This document shows positions 22,747-33,923 of a DNA stretch of 64,000 bases, piece after piece. The DNA comes from Artocarpus heterophyllus (Eukaryota; Streptophyta; Magnoliopsida; Rosales; Moraceae). Numbering within the stretch: the stretch's first letter is position 1; the number at the start of each line of letters is the position of its first letter. The stretch covers positions 24,861,854-24,925,853 of the forward strand of contig CM046349.1 in the NCBI GenBank assembly GCA_025403435.1, written 5' to 3'. The notes under the pieces were generated by a model, which saw only the letters and a program-made list of their open reading frames with translations, made no database searches and was not told where the DNA came from. A program made the translations under genes and the position numbers.

Positions 22747-23310
22747 CTATCCAAAACAGCTAAAAGATTTGTTTTTATAAATCACTACTTTATTATTAAA
22801 AGAAACCAAATATGAGTCTTTAAATAAACAAGCTACAGAAATTAAATTCCTTTTAAATTTAGGAACATAAAAATAATCTCGCAAAATTAAATTCCTATAA
22901 TTATCAAAAGAAATATGGACGTCTCCCACTACTTCTACTAAGACCAAGGATCCATCGCCCATCCGAAGCGTGAAGTCTTCATGAAGCAGACTTCTCGTTT
23001 CTTTGAACCCCTGCAAAGAAACACAAACATGATTAGTTGCATCAAAATCTATGACCCAAATGTCACTGGATTCCTCAACCAAACAAGTTTCTAAATGCAG
23101 AAGATCACACCTACCTCTTTTGGAAAGGAAGTCCTTGCAATGCTTCTTTATGTGCCTGACCTTCCCGTAGAAGAACCACTTTAGCTTCTTTGGGTTCTTC
23201 TTCTTCTTCTTTTTGCTCTTGTTGTTAGCAGGAACAAAAGACTTCCTATTTTTGGCCCGTTGTTTCTTTCCATTCCTTAAGTTGGGATTACAACTAGAAG
23301 CAGCTACCAA
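22747..23310 (-). pseudogene. Element B nucleocapsid and protease segment
   Basis: 187-aa open frame. A lysine-rich stretch precedes a damaged zinc knuckle (FFYGKVRHIKKHC, where a CX2C pair is expected and the cysteines are replaced). The protease active site reads VIDFDATNHVC: the Asp is kept, but the following Ser/Thr-Gly positions are changed, so cleavage activity is unlikely. YVPKFKRNLISVACLF is the typical block after the protease site. Confidence 0.85.
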
Positions 23311-23358
23311 ATTGGCCTTGCCACTAATAAGAGACTCCTTGATCAGCAGTTCGAACTC

Positions 23359-23934
23359 CTATAATTGTTTCATTAATTCTGTTAAGGTCATATCCCACCT
23401 ATTGCTCAAATTAAATGTAGCTCTAAATGGAATAAATTCCTTAGACAGAGTCTCAAAGACCATAGTCATCTGAGTTTCAATATTGATGTCGGCTCCATTG
23501 GTTTGAGCCTCAACAAGGTAACCCATGACCAACATCATGTGCTCCTTTACAGATGTCCCCAACCTATGCTCATAGTTCAAGAGTTTCCGAAGTGCCCCTT
23601 GTCGCTTTGTTAGGGCTTGGCCTCCAAACATGTCTTCTAGATTATTCAAGATCTACTTAGCAATCTTAAAATCCTCATGTTGAGCCTGCAGCACGCTATT
23701 CATGCTAGCCATAACATAGCAACGGGCCTGATCATTTGCATCTTTCCAACGATCGTACGCTTGGAATTGCTCATTAGTGGAGTCTCCCGTAGGCTTAGGA
23801 GGACAAGGGGTCGTCAGCATAAATTTTAGTTTCTCAAAGGACAGGACGATATCCAAGTTCCATTTCCAATTATTATAATTCTCTCTGGTTAATTGGTTTT
23901 TTTCAAGTATCGAAGATAAAGCATTTTTAGACAT
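23359..23934 (-). pseudogene. Element B gag, interrupted by one stop
   Basis: Two frames in the same region: the N-terminal part from the ATG at 23934 (MSKNALSSILEKNQLTRENY...), with the conserved NYNNWKWNLD core, ending at a stop near 23653; then NNLEDMFGGQALTKRQGA and the gag helices to about 23359, followed by another stop. Both belong to the copia gag family. Confidence 0.85.
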
Positions 23935-25580
23935 TTTAATCTATGATGAAGAATCATATACCAAACATAAGCAAACATAGCATAATAATTTAGTAAGATT
24001 ACACAATCATGTAAAAACATACAAATGTGTTTATGTGTCAAAACCTTGAAAATATCACAATCCTGCAATTATAATTCCTAACTCAGAATTCAACGAGCTC
24101 TTAGGGGAGTCATGCCAAATTCAATCAGGAACATGGATCCCCTCCTGATTAATATATGCTATCCAGGACCCATATGATCCAACATATATTAATAATTGTT
24201 TCTTTGGCCATTAATTTTATTAACAGAGCTCCTAGGGGAGGTTAATAATAAAATTAACATGACTATATAACCATCATTTTAATATTTTGTCCATGATTTA
24301 TAATTACCACCTAGGGGTGTGCAGTAATAAATCATGCTAAAATACCTTATCCTCTCGAAGATCCAATCTGGTACATGATAGAAATCTCTTCCTAGGGGTC
24401 GGGTCCACCATGTTCTTCCTATGGACCAACGATGGAGGCCTTAGTTCCTCTCTTCGAAAACCTTTTCCCACTCAATCTTTTGAAATCAAGGTTTTATTTT
24501 AAGAACATGCATGAACAAATTTTAATTGAGCGGCACTCCCTATTCTATATGGCATGTTATCAATATACATAGCAAATCATATTATAATATAGACAAGCAA
24601 AGTCATCAAGCAAAGCTACAAGCAAAATAATAATAAATAACCGTAATATTATGGTTCCAAGCTAGAGAATACAAAATAAAGATTACAAGAGAATAATCGA
24701 AACATATTATCGATTCTTCATTCTTGAATCCTCAAGTTGTATCCTTCTTTATATAATGCCCATCTTCAAGTCTTCAATCCCGCATAGATCGAATACTCCA
24801 TATTTCTGATCATATCTAAATTTTATGTTTCTCAGAATTGTCCCAAAAATAAAATAAAAATTGCATGAAAAACTACTCCTTTTTGGAAAAAATTTTTAGC
24901 TCTTTATCGGCAAGCTGATCTGTATAATATGCCTGCTGGTCATGACCCTTCAACCTGCGAATCTTTTTAGGTTGGCCTGCCAGTCATGACAATTCGGCAT
25001 GCCGAACTGAAAAGTTCAGCCTACTACTAGACCCACCTGATTTCTGCCTCGTTGTTGGCCTGCCGAACCTCATGTTCGGCCTACCGATCTACGACCCTCA
25101 GCCTGCTGAACTGGAGGGTTCGGCATGCCAACCGAGCAGAAATCACCCTTTTCAGATAATATAGTTTCTACCGCAATTTATCGACTTTATTTTCAACAAT
25201 TCAAAAACATAAAATTAGAGACTCAAGAAATACCTGGGAATGCCATCATCCATCTTCTAGATCTGTCTTCTAGATCCGTCTCCTCCAAATGATTATTTAA
25301 TTACAAAATTCTTACAAATTTAAAATTAAATAATAATTCCTAGACGGAGATGATAGTCCGTCATCTAATTACATGAAAACCTAAATAATTAAATAATAAT
25401 TTAATCAACCATAATTAATTAATAAACATTCACTACATAATCCATGACAACATATAAAAATATATAGAAACCTATAGTGTCAACTCTCTATAAAATTAAA
25501 TTCAAGCATAAGAGAGATCAAGATCACATAATTTATACATATAGCATGATTACAAACTTGTAAATTTACATAAAAACCAT
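23935..25580 (-). other. Element B leader between primer site and gag
   Basis: About 1.6 kb without coding content. It contains repeated short blocks with CCTAGGGG/CCTAGG (24100-24420) and a degenerate GGCCTGCCGAAC array (24899-25135). No splice or translation signal is clear. Confidence 0.7.
24899..25135. repeat. Palindrome array, TTCGGCCTGCCGAA type, in leader of B
   Basis: About eight degenerate units, among them TTCGGCATGCCGAACT, TTGGCCTGCCGAAC, TTCGGCCTACCGAT and TTCGGCATGCCAACC, with variable spacers. TTCGGCATGCCGAA is itself a perfect palindrome with a changed centre. This is the same unit as in the LTRs of the Ty3/gypsy element D. Confidence 0.85.
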
Positions 25581-25593
25581 GGCTCTGATATCA
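25581..25593 (-). promoter_or_regulatory. Primer-binding site of element B (initiator Met tRNA)
   Basis: TGATATCAGAGCC on the minus strand, one mismatch from the standard initiator-Met site, 2 bp inside the LTR. Confidence 0.85.
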
Positions 25594-25595
25594 AT

Positions 25596-27621
25596 TGTTG
25601 GAAAAATAGTACGCAGCGAAATTTTAAAAATTTTATATCAGAGTATTTTCTAAAACATAAGTTTGACACGCTATATACATAAATTAACCAGATCTTACTA
25701 ACCTTGTAAATGCCAAAAAGCTTCCTCAATTAGTGAAGAGAAGTAACGTTCCAGAAGGACCTTAACTAACTGGCCTTCTTTGCTATTCTCTATCCACGAT
25801 CGGAGTGAGTGTGGGCTCACACGTACAACTCTTCCACCAGGCAACTCTCCTTCCAACCACATTGAGAAAACCCAAAGCTAGTGTTCGTGATTTGTGCACA
25901 AGAGCTCTCATGGAGTTTTCAGAATCACACCCGTAGAGTTTCACTTTTAATCTCTCAATTGATCTAAATGATAAAGAGACTCACTTTGCTTTTATAGAGG
26001 TTGGGCCCAGGAGTCATTCTTTATCAGATAAGGACTCAAAAATTTGAATTAGAATCAAATCAGAATCGATATCTGATAAAATCCACATCTAAAACACCTG
26101 ATAAAAAATCCCATGGTCGGCAGGTAGAACTAAAAGATCAGCTTGCCAAACATGTCCCGTCGATAGGCCGAAGTTTAAGATCGGCCTACCAAACTTACGA
26201 TTTTTTATCCTTGTGAATCTTTATCTTCCACCTGAGGTTCTTAGGATAGAATCTCGGTTTTAATTCAAATAACTTAATAGAGAAGTTATCTAATTAAAAC
26301 AGTCATATCTAGTTAATCTCTAGGGAAATAAATGTTCCTTATAATTCAACAAGTTTATCTTGAATTGATTCAAAATTAATCCAATCGATAAACAGATATG
26401 AATTATCTATTCCTGATAATTCAACAAGTTTATCTTGAATTGATTTTATCACAAAATTAATTCAACTGATAAAAAGACATGAATTATTTGATTTTACCGA
26501 ATTTCAGCCAATCTGATAAATCTGACATAAGTCACCAATTATTAGAAAAACATGCTGTATCATTACAGGATTTTTGTGAGCTAGCAAAGGGGACCAAATG
26601 AATGTATATAGTTCAATCTCCTGATAATTATGAAACCCAATATCCTAGATATACATTTCATAATTATCAACTCCAACGTTATTCCACTAAAAGCTTGGAG
26701 TTGCACTCTCGAACTACATAGAATTACGAAAGTCATGTAGCGAAGTCTCCATGACATATCACAATGTATCGTATCCCTATAGGATTATTCATAATCGGCT
26801 TAAGAACAAGTTCTGTCTTACTTTTTTGATTATTTTTATCTTACGTTCCATTATCCCACCATCGAAAAACTTACCATCCAAAGATAGTATACCATTCAAT
26901 TACACCTATGTATTAAAATGGTTGAGCGCTCTAGTTTTCCAATTATAGGATAACGCATATAAGAGGATCACTACTCCTAAAGAGGAGCTATGGATTCCAT
27001 ATCTATGAATAATGGGTCTACGCTACCAAAAGTCATGCCTTCGACGTACCAGCATGCATACCACTATTAAATTGTGGGTGTCACCCTTTGGTACATCAAA
27101 AGACACAAGTCAAGACAACGGGTCCACTATTTATCTCAGGATTGAGATACAATACAAATGATTATCTAAAGTGAATCGATTTGCTGAGACAGAATTATTA
27201 ATCCAAATTAATTCACTTTATGTCCCGATCCATCATATTGTCACCTATGACAATGTGCCAATGTTTTATTCATAGAGTCCACCTCCGATGGCCAAGTCAA
27301 ATCATCTCCCAATAGGGATATAGACAACATAACAATCTTTACATGAATAAAGTGCCCAACTTTATTCCCTTGATTGCGGATCTTATGATTTAGACCGTCA
27401 CCTTTAGAATCGTGTCTTTCACATAATATGTCCATCATATGCCCAATTTTTAAAGGTTTAGATCGACAGTCTTAGAATTTTGTTTGATTAACATACATTT
27501 AAGAAATATAAATATAAAGAGGATAAGTTTTGGTATATAAATAATAAATAAATTCTTTATTGATAAAAATGTCTCCAAAAACATATTACATTTTTACTCC
27601 TTAGGGCATACACGTCTAACA
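25596..27621 (-). repeat. 5' LTR of copia element B
   Basis: 2,026 bp, TGTTGG... to ...TAACA in plus coordinates, i.e. TGTTAGACGTGTATG ... CCAACA on the minus strand. The partner LTR is reduced to 15 bp in this window. It includes a short degenerate GGCCTGCC array at 26113-26195. The small ORFs inside are not genes. Confidence 0.88.
26113..26195. repeat. Short GGCCTGCC-type array in LTR of B
   Basis: Four decayed units (GGTCGGCAGGTAGAAC, GATCAGCTTGCCAAAC, GTCGATAGGCCGAAG, GATCGGCCTACCAAAC) in 83 bp. Confidence 0.65.
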
Positions 27622-28296
27622 CCTGCCATTGCGATCAGAGATGATAGACTTAGGAATTTCATGAAGTCGCACTATGTCCTTGACATAAAGTTCTACTAAC
27701 TACTCCATAAAGTAATTGATCTTAATGTGAATGAAATACGCCGTCTTCGTCAATCGGTCAACAACAACCCAAATAGCATCAAATCTATTCATAGTCCTGG
27801 GCAACCCTGTGATGAAATCCATTGCAATTTCTTCGCATTTGCATACAGGTATTTGAATTGACTGCAAATCGCCGCCAGGTCTTTGATGTTTAGCTTTGGC
27901 TTGTTGACATGTCAAACATTTCTTTACATAATTAGCAACATCACGTTTCATTCCAAACCACCAAAAGCTGCCCCTTAGATCATTATACATCTTTGTTGCA
28001 CTTAGGTAAATTGAGTAAGGAGTGTCATGAATTTTTTCCAATATCCTTTCCCTTAGGCCGTCAATGTTAGGAGCATGTAAGCGGCTCTTGAGATATAAGG
28101 TTCCATTATCAGCAACACGAAACTCTTCACATTTTCCTTCATTGAATTCCTGCTTGATTCTCGCAAGGCTTACATCTTTGTTTTGTTTACTTTGAATCTC
28201 ATCAAACAACAATGGAGCAACAGTCAGTGTTGAAAGCTGTTTGGATATGATTTCTAAACCGAAGTCTAGAATTTCTTTTCTCAAAAGCTGAGACAT
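27622..28296 (-). pseudogene. Element A integrase N-terminal half, truncated by B
   Basis: From 28296 down, the frame carries a zinc-binding region (CLTCQQAKAKHQRPGG), the GSFWWFGMKRDV block, and core Asp in MDFITGLP followed by [16 protein letters not shown]. After a stop near 27700 the same frame reads LYVKDIVRLHEIP and ISDRN, which reaches the second catalytic Asp. The match then stops at 27622. An insertion in the middle of the SDR block is clear evidence for the nesting. Confidence 0.9.
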
Positions 28297-28299
28297 TGC

Positions 28300-28731
28300 T
28301 TATAATGACATCAATGTTGTAACAGTCTTCCTACTTAGAGCATCAGCCACCCGATTTGCCTTTCCTGAATGATAAAGGATTTCACAATCATAATCCTTTA
28401 CCAACTCCAACCATCTCTGCTGTCTCATATTCAGGTCCTTCTGAGTGAAGAAGTACTTTAAACTTTGATAATCAATGAAGATCTTACATTGAACTCCATA
28501 CAAGTAGTGTCTCTAAATCTTTAATGCAAAAACCGCGGCTTCCAACTCGAGGTCATGAGTGGGGTAGTTCTTCTCGTAATCTTTTAGTTCTATAGAGGCA
28601 TAAACGATCACTCTATCATTTTCTATCAATATAGCACCAAGGCCTATCTTAGAAGCATCACTGTAAATTACAAATCCATCATTCCCTTCAAGAATAACTA
28701 AGATTGGAGTTGCAGTCAACCTTTTTTTCAA
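28300..28731 (-). pseudogene. Element A RNase H
   Basis: Two frames: YSDASKIGLGAILIENDRV with ...[17 protein letters not shown], then [23 protein letters not shown] and ...[11 protein letters not shown]. The usual Asp of the SDHKSL block is present as FIDYQSL. One stop lies between the frames. Confidence 0.87.
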
Positions 28732-28734
28732 TTC

Positions 28735-29502
28735 TTAAAAGCTTTTCTCGTACACATCCGTCCATTCATACTTCTTTCCTTTACAAGTTAAGCTCGCAAT
28801 AGGCGTCGCTATCCTAGAGAAATCTTCCACAAACTTCCGGTAATAACTAGCTAATCCTAAGAAGCTTCTTATCTCACTTGCATTCTTTGGTTGCTTCCAG
28901 CTAAGAACAGCTTCAACTTTAGCAGGATCCACCAATATTCTATCCTTTGACACAACATGACCCAAGAAAGATACACTATTGAGCCAAAACTCACACTTGG
29001 AGAACTTTGCATACAACTTATATCTCTTCAGGGTCTCTCGCACGATCCTCAAGTGCTCAACATGCTCTTCCTGACTCTTCGAATGCACCAAAATATCATC
29101 AATAAATACTATGACAAATTTATCAAGATATTCCTTGAACACCCAATTCTTCAAGTCCATAAAAGCTGCAGGTGCATTCGTTAGATCGAAAGACATAACC
29201 ACAAATTCACATTGACCATACCTTGATCTAAAAGTTTCCTTAGAAATGTCTCATTCTTTTATCTTCAGCTGATGATATTCCAACTGTAAATCAATCTTTG
29301 AAAACATAGATGCACCTGTAAGTTGATAGAACAAATCATCAATTCTAGGTAATGGGTACTTGCTCCTGATCGTCACTTTGTTCAGCTCTCGATAATCGAT
29401 GTATAGTCTCATGGAACCATCTTTCTTGTTTATAAACAAAACTGGTGCTCCCCACGGTGAATGACTTGGTCGAATGAAGCCTTTATCAAAGAGTTCCTTT
29501 AA
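28735..29502 (-). pseudogene. Element A reverse transcriptase
   Basis: Frames at 29251-29439 ([27 protein letters not shown]) and 28735-29202 (NAPAAFMDL, catalytic [26 protein letters not shown]). One stop and a frame problem separate them near 29250. The usual Gly in the SFGLTNAP block is changed to Asp. Confidence 0.9.
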
Positions 29503-30010
29503 TTAAGAATGCAACTCTTTCAATTCTACTAGAGCCATTCTGTATGGTGCCTTGGAAATCGTATTAATGCCTGGAGCGAGCTTTATCTCAAATTTGATTT
29601 CTCTATCTGGGGGTAGGCTTGATAGATCATCTGGAGATACCTCAAGAAATTCTCGAACCATAGTAACATCTTCAATCTTTGCCTTTTCTTCTTGACTTTT
29701 ATCTGCGATGTTTGCCAAATAACCCATACAACCACTTGCTAACAACTCCGTTGCTTTCACGGCTGATAGAAACATGTTTGGCTTCTTTCTTGACTCGCCC
29801 ATGCATACAAATCTTTCTTCACCTCCCGGATAAAAAATCAGCTTTTGTTTTTGGCACTTGATAGAAGCATTATACTTACTCAGGGAATTCATCCCGAGAA
29901 TCGTATCATAGTTATACATATCGATTGCAATAAGATCGACAAATGGTTCTCTTTTGGAAATCTATGAAGGAACTATACGCAAATAATGTGTAGACATCAT
30001 CACTTCCTTG
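29503..30010 (-). pseudogene. Element A protease C-terminal part and linker
   Basis: YDTILGMNSLSKYNASIKC is the C-terminal block of a Ty3/gypsy protease, followed by the linker to RT (LPPDREIKFEIKLAPG, ISKAPYRMA). The catalytic DTG part was not found: upstream the frame runs into a TA microsatellite at 30037-30061. Confidence 0.8.
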
Positions 30011-30031
30011 GAGGGTAGTGTCGTATAGGTG

Positions 30032-30036
<5 letters not shown>

Positions 30037-30061
<25 letters not shown>
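30037..30061. repeat. (TA)n microsatellite
   Basis: About 12 TA units at the edge of the coding part of element A. Shorter TA runs also occur at 30548-30564 and 39163-39180. Confidence 0.95.
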
Positions 30062-30062
<1 letters not shown>

Positions 30063-32535
30063 CTTTTAATTTTGGCATACTTCATCATCAAAATATGCAT
30101 TAAATCTTCTTGTAATATTAAAGACTTTCATCATAAAACATTATGTAAAATCATCATAGAAATCATCATAAAGTATATTCTCAAAACTTTTCATAAACTT
30201 CATCCTGTTGCAAGTGAGAATGTACTTACTTGACTTGCTTACTTACAAAACTTTGACTTAGATGATGTTGCGGTGGTCCCAATGTTCTCAACTCTTAGAG
30301 TGTTCATGTCATTCATTCATATACATATAAAATTAATATCTATGTTCATGAAATCATCCAATATGATAATACATCATTCATACTTTTATCTCAAGAAATA
30401 CTAATGCACAAATACATTTTACCAACTTTTAAAATGTTCATGTAAAACTGCAATAGTAAAACATATCTGACCATTAAGGATTCATAACTCAATAATTCAC
30501 AATTCACATACAATTAAACCATGAGACTTTGTAGGGACAAATTTAATATATATATATATATATAAATTACCCTAATTTTTCTTTAGTCTTAAAAAAATTT
30601 TATTTGATAATTAAAACAGGTCACATATTTCATAACATAAAATCTGCCAGCATAGACAGAACAGTAAGCAGCCCTAACTAAAATCTATGTAAGAAATTAT
30701 TTATACCATAAAATAATTTAAAGAAAATATTACACATAATAGACACATAAAACTATAACACATCCAAAATTTAGCTTCAAATAAATTTGGAACAATTCGA
30801 AACATACATTTGAACTCAGGAGTAAAATTAACTTTAAATACATAAGGCAGTAAACACCCTTCAATTAACATTTTCAAAAAAATAAAATAAAATTACTTTG
30901 ACCCTAAAATTTTTATGACAATCTATAAAATATAAATACAATGCCAAAAAAAATTTCGTTGATAAAAAAATTCATTTAGCCATAATAAAAAGTCATACAA
31001 ATAAGAGTCCAGAATTTACAAGTTTGACAGCACCAGTGACATAACTTAAAGAAAGTTCAATAACTCATAAACTATTCATAGAATCACTATAAAACTTTCC
31101 AAATCATAACCTAACATATAAATGAATATCTCCACAAAATTTCATAAAAATACAATACGTTTGCCCCTTCAAAGGAGACTATGTTTTTGTAAAACTTTAT
31201 AGATTAGCAATAATTTGATCTTGAGTGACAGAGAATGAAAATTCAATATCAAGCATAGACAACACCAAATGACATGAAATTTTGAACAATATCATCTAAC
31301 ACATACATATATATCATACTAAAATTTCATAGAAAATGGACATTGGTGGACAAAGTTATGGAAGTCGGAATCTCATGAATACTACAAGTGCTGGTTAAGT
31401 CTAGAATGAAAACTTTCTTCAAGATGGAGCTTCTCTAATTTCCTTTGAATATAGCTAAGAAAAGTTTGAGGTTTCCTTGATGTTCTCCACATTCTTGTAG
31501 CAAACTAAGGAGAAGAAAAAAAAAAAAAGAAAACGTGGAGCAAGAGAGGTTGAGAGGGTTTTGTGAGAGAGAGAGATGTGAAGAAAGGAGTGATTGGAAA
31601 AATTTGAGTAGCTTTCTCTATTGAAAGCAAATTTTTCATTTGAAAACAGAGTGTGTAATCATGTTAGATGGAGAGAAATTAGGGCAAAAAATAGTCAATG
31701 ATTCAATGGGGGACAAATTGATATCATTTTATCTCTGTATGTAATGATTTCCAATAAGTCAACTAAGGAAATAATAAAATAGGAAAGAATAGTGTGGAAT
31801 TCCAAATTTGCCCCGGATCCCTTCATTGACAAATATTATATTCCAAAATTTCATACTCCATAAGTTTAAATTAGTTTCCATAATCAAGACAAAATCATAC
31901 AACACATTATCATATAATATTTAATCACCATAAAAAAAAATATAAGGTGCATAATACTAACCATGTTGCACTACAATTCATACCACACACACACATATGC
32001 ACATTAAAATATAACATGTATTAATCTATGCCATACAATGCATATGATGCCATATTATAGTGTGTAGGCAATTCTTACTTAATGGAAATATACATACATG
32101 TGCACAAAGTGTAAATAATCAATGCATACGTACAATTCATTCATTCTTGAATACATGGCAACATCATAAAGTATATCATATAATATCACAATTCACATAA
32201 TTAATGTTTTTTCTACTGGATGCTCTGCTGTAGCTTTTGGCCTAATGAACTTTCAAGATCGACTTGCTGAGCTGAGGAATTTGGCATGCCGATAAAATCC
32301 ATTGGTTTGCCGAACTGTTGAAGTACCTCATTCTTTAATATATGATTAAAACATTAATTATTTATTATGTTTATCATCCTTAATGACCTGAATATTTCAC
32401 GCATATCGATTCCACGTGACCGTCTTCTGTCATAATTCTCAAAATAAGTGGTCAGTAATATTATTTCATAAGAAATTACATAACGTCTTCAAATATCTAG
32501 CATTAACCATTACAAGGGAAATGGTGGGTGTTACG
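30062..32535 (-). repeat. Probable LTR of chromovirus A, no coding content
   Basis: 2.5 kb of AT-rich DNA without coding match. It has a GAGAGAGA-rich stretch near 31560, like the leader region of element D's LTR, a decayed GGCCTGCC array at 32238-32316, and an edge GGTGGGTGTTAC resembling ...GGGTATTACA of solo LTR E. No second copy is in the window, so this cannot be confirmed here. Confidence 0.45.
32238..32316. repeat. Decayed GGCCTGCC-type palindrome array
   Basis: Four units: TTGGCCTAATGAAC, GATCGACTTGCTGAGC, TTTGGCATGCCGATAA and TTGGTTTGCCGAACTG. They are spaced like those in B and D. Confidence 0.6.
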
Positions 32536-32714
32536 TTAGGGACCTGAATGTCCAAGTTCTTAAAATCGAGACTAAGATAATAATAAATTAAGATTTTGAG
32601 GACTTGAATGTCTAAATTCTCAAAAGGAGACCCAACTGGTAAATATTTCAAAGTTTGGGGGCCTGGGACGCAAACCTTTTTTTTTCCAAGAGTATTAGGA
32701 TAAATTTATATTTT

Positions 32715-33914
32715 GAGTAAATTGCTCAGAAGATTCCCCCAATCTTCTTAAAAAGTTACAATCTAGTCATCATTCTTTTTTTTTTTTTTGGTTGAACTAA
32801 ATCTAACCTTTTGATTTAGGTACAAAAGGACTAAAGTGACTGACGACTGTGTAACACTAATGACATATATGGGTGTTTTGGTAAGTGTAATTCCAAAACA
32901 AAAAGAAAAATTCAAAAAAGATAAACTTAGCATGATTGGGCTCGCAATAGCCAATCATAAGTCACCACATTTCTTGAGGGCCCATAACAACAACTTTAAC
33001 AAATAAGAAAATAAAAAATGAAAAATGGCAAAGAAAAAAAAAAGAAACCTAGCATCCCCTCTCCATTTCTTCCTCTCAATCTCTGTTATGTTCTCCACCT
33101 TCACCATTGGCCTCTGGTTTCTGGCATCTAGCCGCCACCCAGACCCGACCTACATGTTCCAGCCAAACCTACACCACCTTCTCTGGCTTCCTTTCTCTCT
33201 CTTCTCGTTTGAAATCAACAGAATCAGTAGAAGCTCTTTTTGGCGGTGATGAGAATAGATCGTGACAGTGCTTTCTTGTTCGACGATTGACTCTATGATC
33301 TTCGACAGTAGCCATTTGAGTTTGCAATTCGGTTCCACGATGGTGCATCCCGGATCTAAGTTGCCTAGGCTCGATAGGTAGGTGTGACTTGATGGTGGGG
33401 TCAACGACAGCAGGTGTGACTCAAGGGTTGGTTCGAAGTGCCAGATGTTTCTTTTTTGGCAGTGGCTATAGGTTTTGTTCAAACCAAAAGCAATAATTTT
33501 TTAGTGGATTGCATTTTTCACTTGTGTTGACTTTAATTTGTTTGTGCGGACTTCAATTTGTAAATTCTTTAATTTATTTTTCAAAGAATTGATAATTTAT
33601 GTGTGAATTATACATAGGTTTGGGGGTTTTTTTTTTCTATTTGTAGATGGGAAGGAAAGATGAAGAAGAAGAAGAACAACAACAATTTTGATCTATGATT
33701 TTTTGTAGCTTTTTTTTTCATAAATGATATTTATTTATTTAAAGGTATTTTAGTCTTTTGATAAAATGTGATGAAAAACTGTAAAAAAATTAAACATTTA
33801 ATTATTAAATCGGTCTTTTTGCATATAAATTAAAGGTTAGACCTAATTCAACAAAAAAAAAAAACCAAATTGTGCCTGTTTAAAAAAATGGGTAGATTTC
33901 TTGACAATTTACCC
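32715..33914. mobile_element. Element K: Mutator-like non-autonomous DNA transposon
   Basis: 1,200 bp with long imperfect terminal inverted repeats of about 100 bp. The left end runs GAGTAAATTGCTCAGAAGAT... and the right end, reversed, runs GGGTAAATTGTCAAGAAATC..., with further matched blocks (poly-T, then GTTGAA and TCTAACCTTT). Flanks are TTATATTTT (32706-32714) and TTATATTTA (33915-33923), an 8-of-9 match to the 9-bp duplication expected of Mutator-like elements. No transposase. The interior (33040-33470) is less AT-rich and may be captured host sequence; a 74-aa frame at 33025 is not recognisable. Confidence 0.78.
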
Positions 33915-33923
33915 TTATATTTA

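Larger units (their letters stand above)
19955..27621 (-). mobile_element. Element B: Ty1/copia retrotransposon, 3' LTR cut by Athila insertion
   Basis: Minus-strand copia element: 5' LTR 25596-27621, initiator-Met-like primer site, long leader, gag, protease, integrase, RT, RNase H (copia order), polypurine tract, then only the first 15 bp of the 3' LTR (19955-19969) before Athila element C. Those 15 bp, TGTTGGACGTGTATG on the minus strand, match the first 15 bp of the 5' LTR with one mismatch. The rest of the 3' LTR should lie left of the window. The coding region has many stops. B itself interrupts the integrase of chromovirus A at 27621/27622. Confidence 0.92.
27622..32535 (-). mobile_element. 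Element A: degenerate Ty3/gypsy chromovirus, outermost level of the nest
   Basis: Minus-strand fragments of protease, reverse transcriptase, RNase H and the first half of integrase, ending abruptly at 27622 where copia element B begins. The rest of integrase should lie left of the window beyond B. The sequence right of about 30060 has no coding match. It ends in GGTGGGTGTTAC at about 32535, like a chromovirus LTR edge, so I treat it as a probable 5' LTR, less certain than the coding part. No gag was seen, so a deletion between LTR and protease is likely. Confidence 0.8.

Noticed and set aside
30062..32535. Separate complete element between A's protease and 32535
   Set aside because: No paired repeats, primer site or coding sequence; an LTR of A is simpler, though unproven.
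33025..33249. 74-aa ORF with a hydrophobic segment in the Mutator-like element
   Set aside because: Could be read as a small secreted or membrane protein, but no homology is recognised and it may be captured non-coding or out-of-frame sequence.
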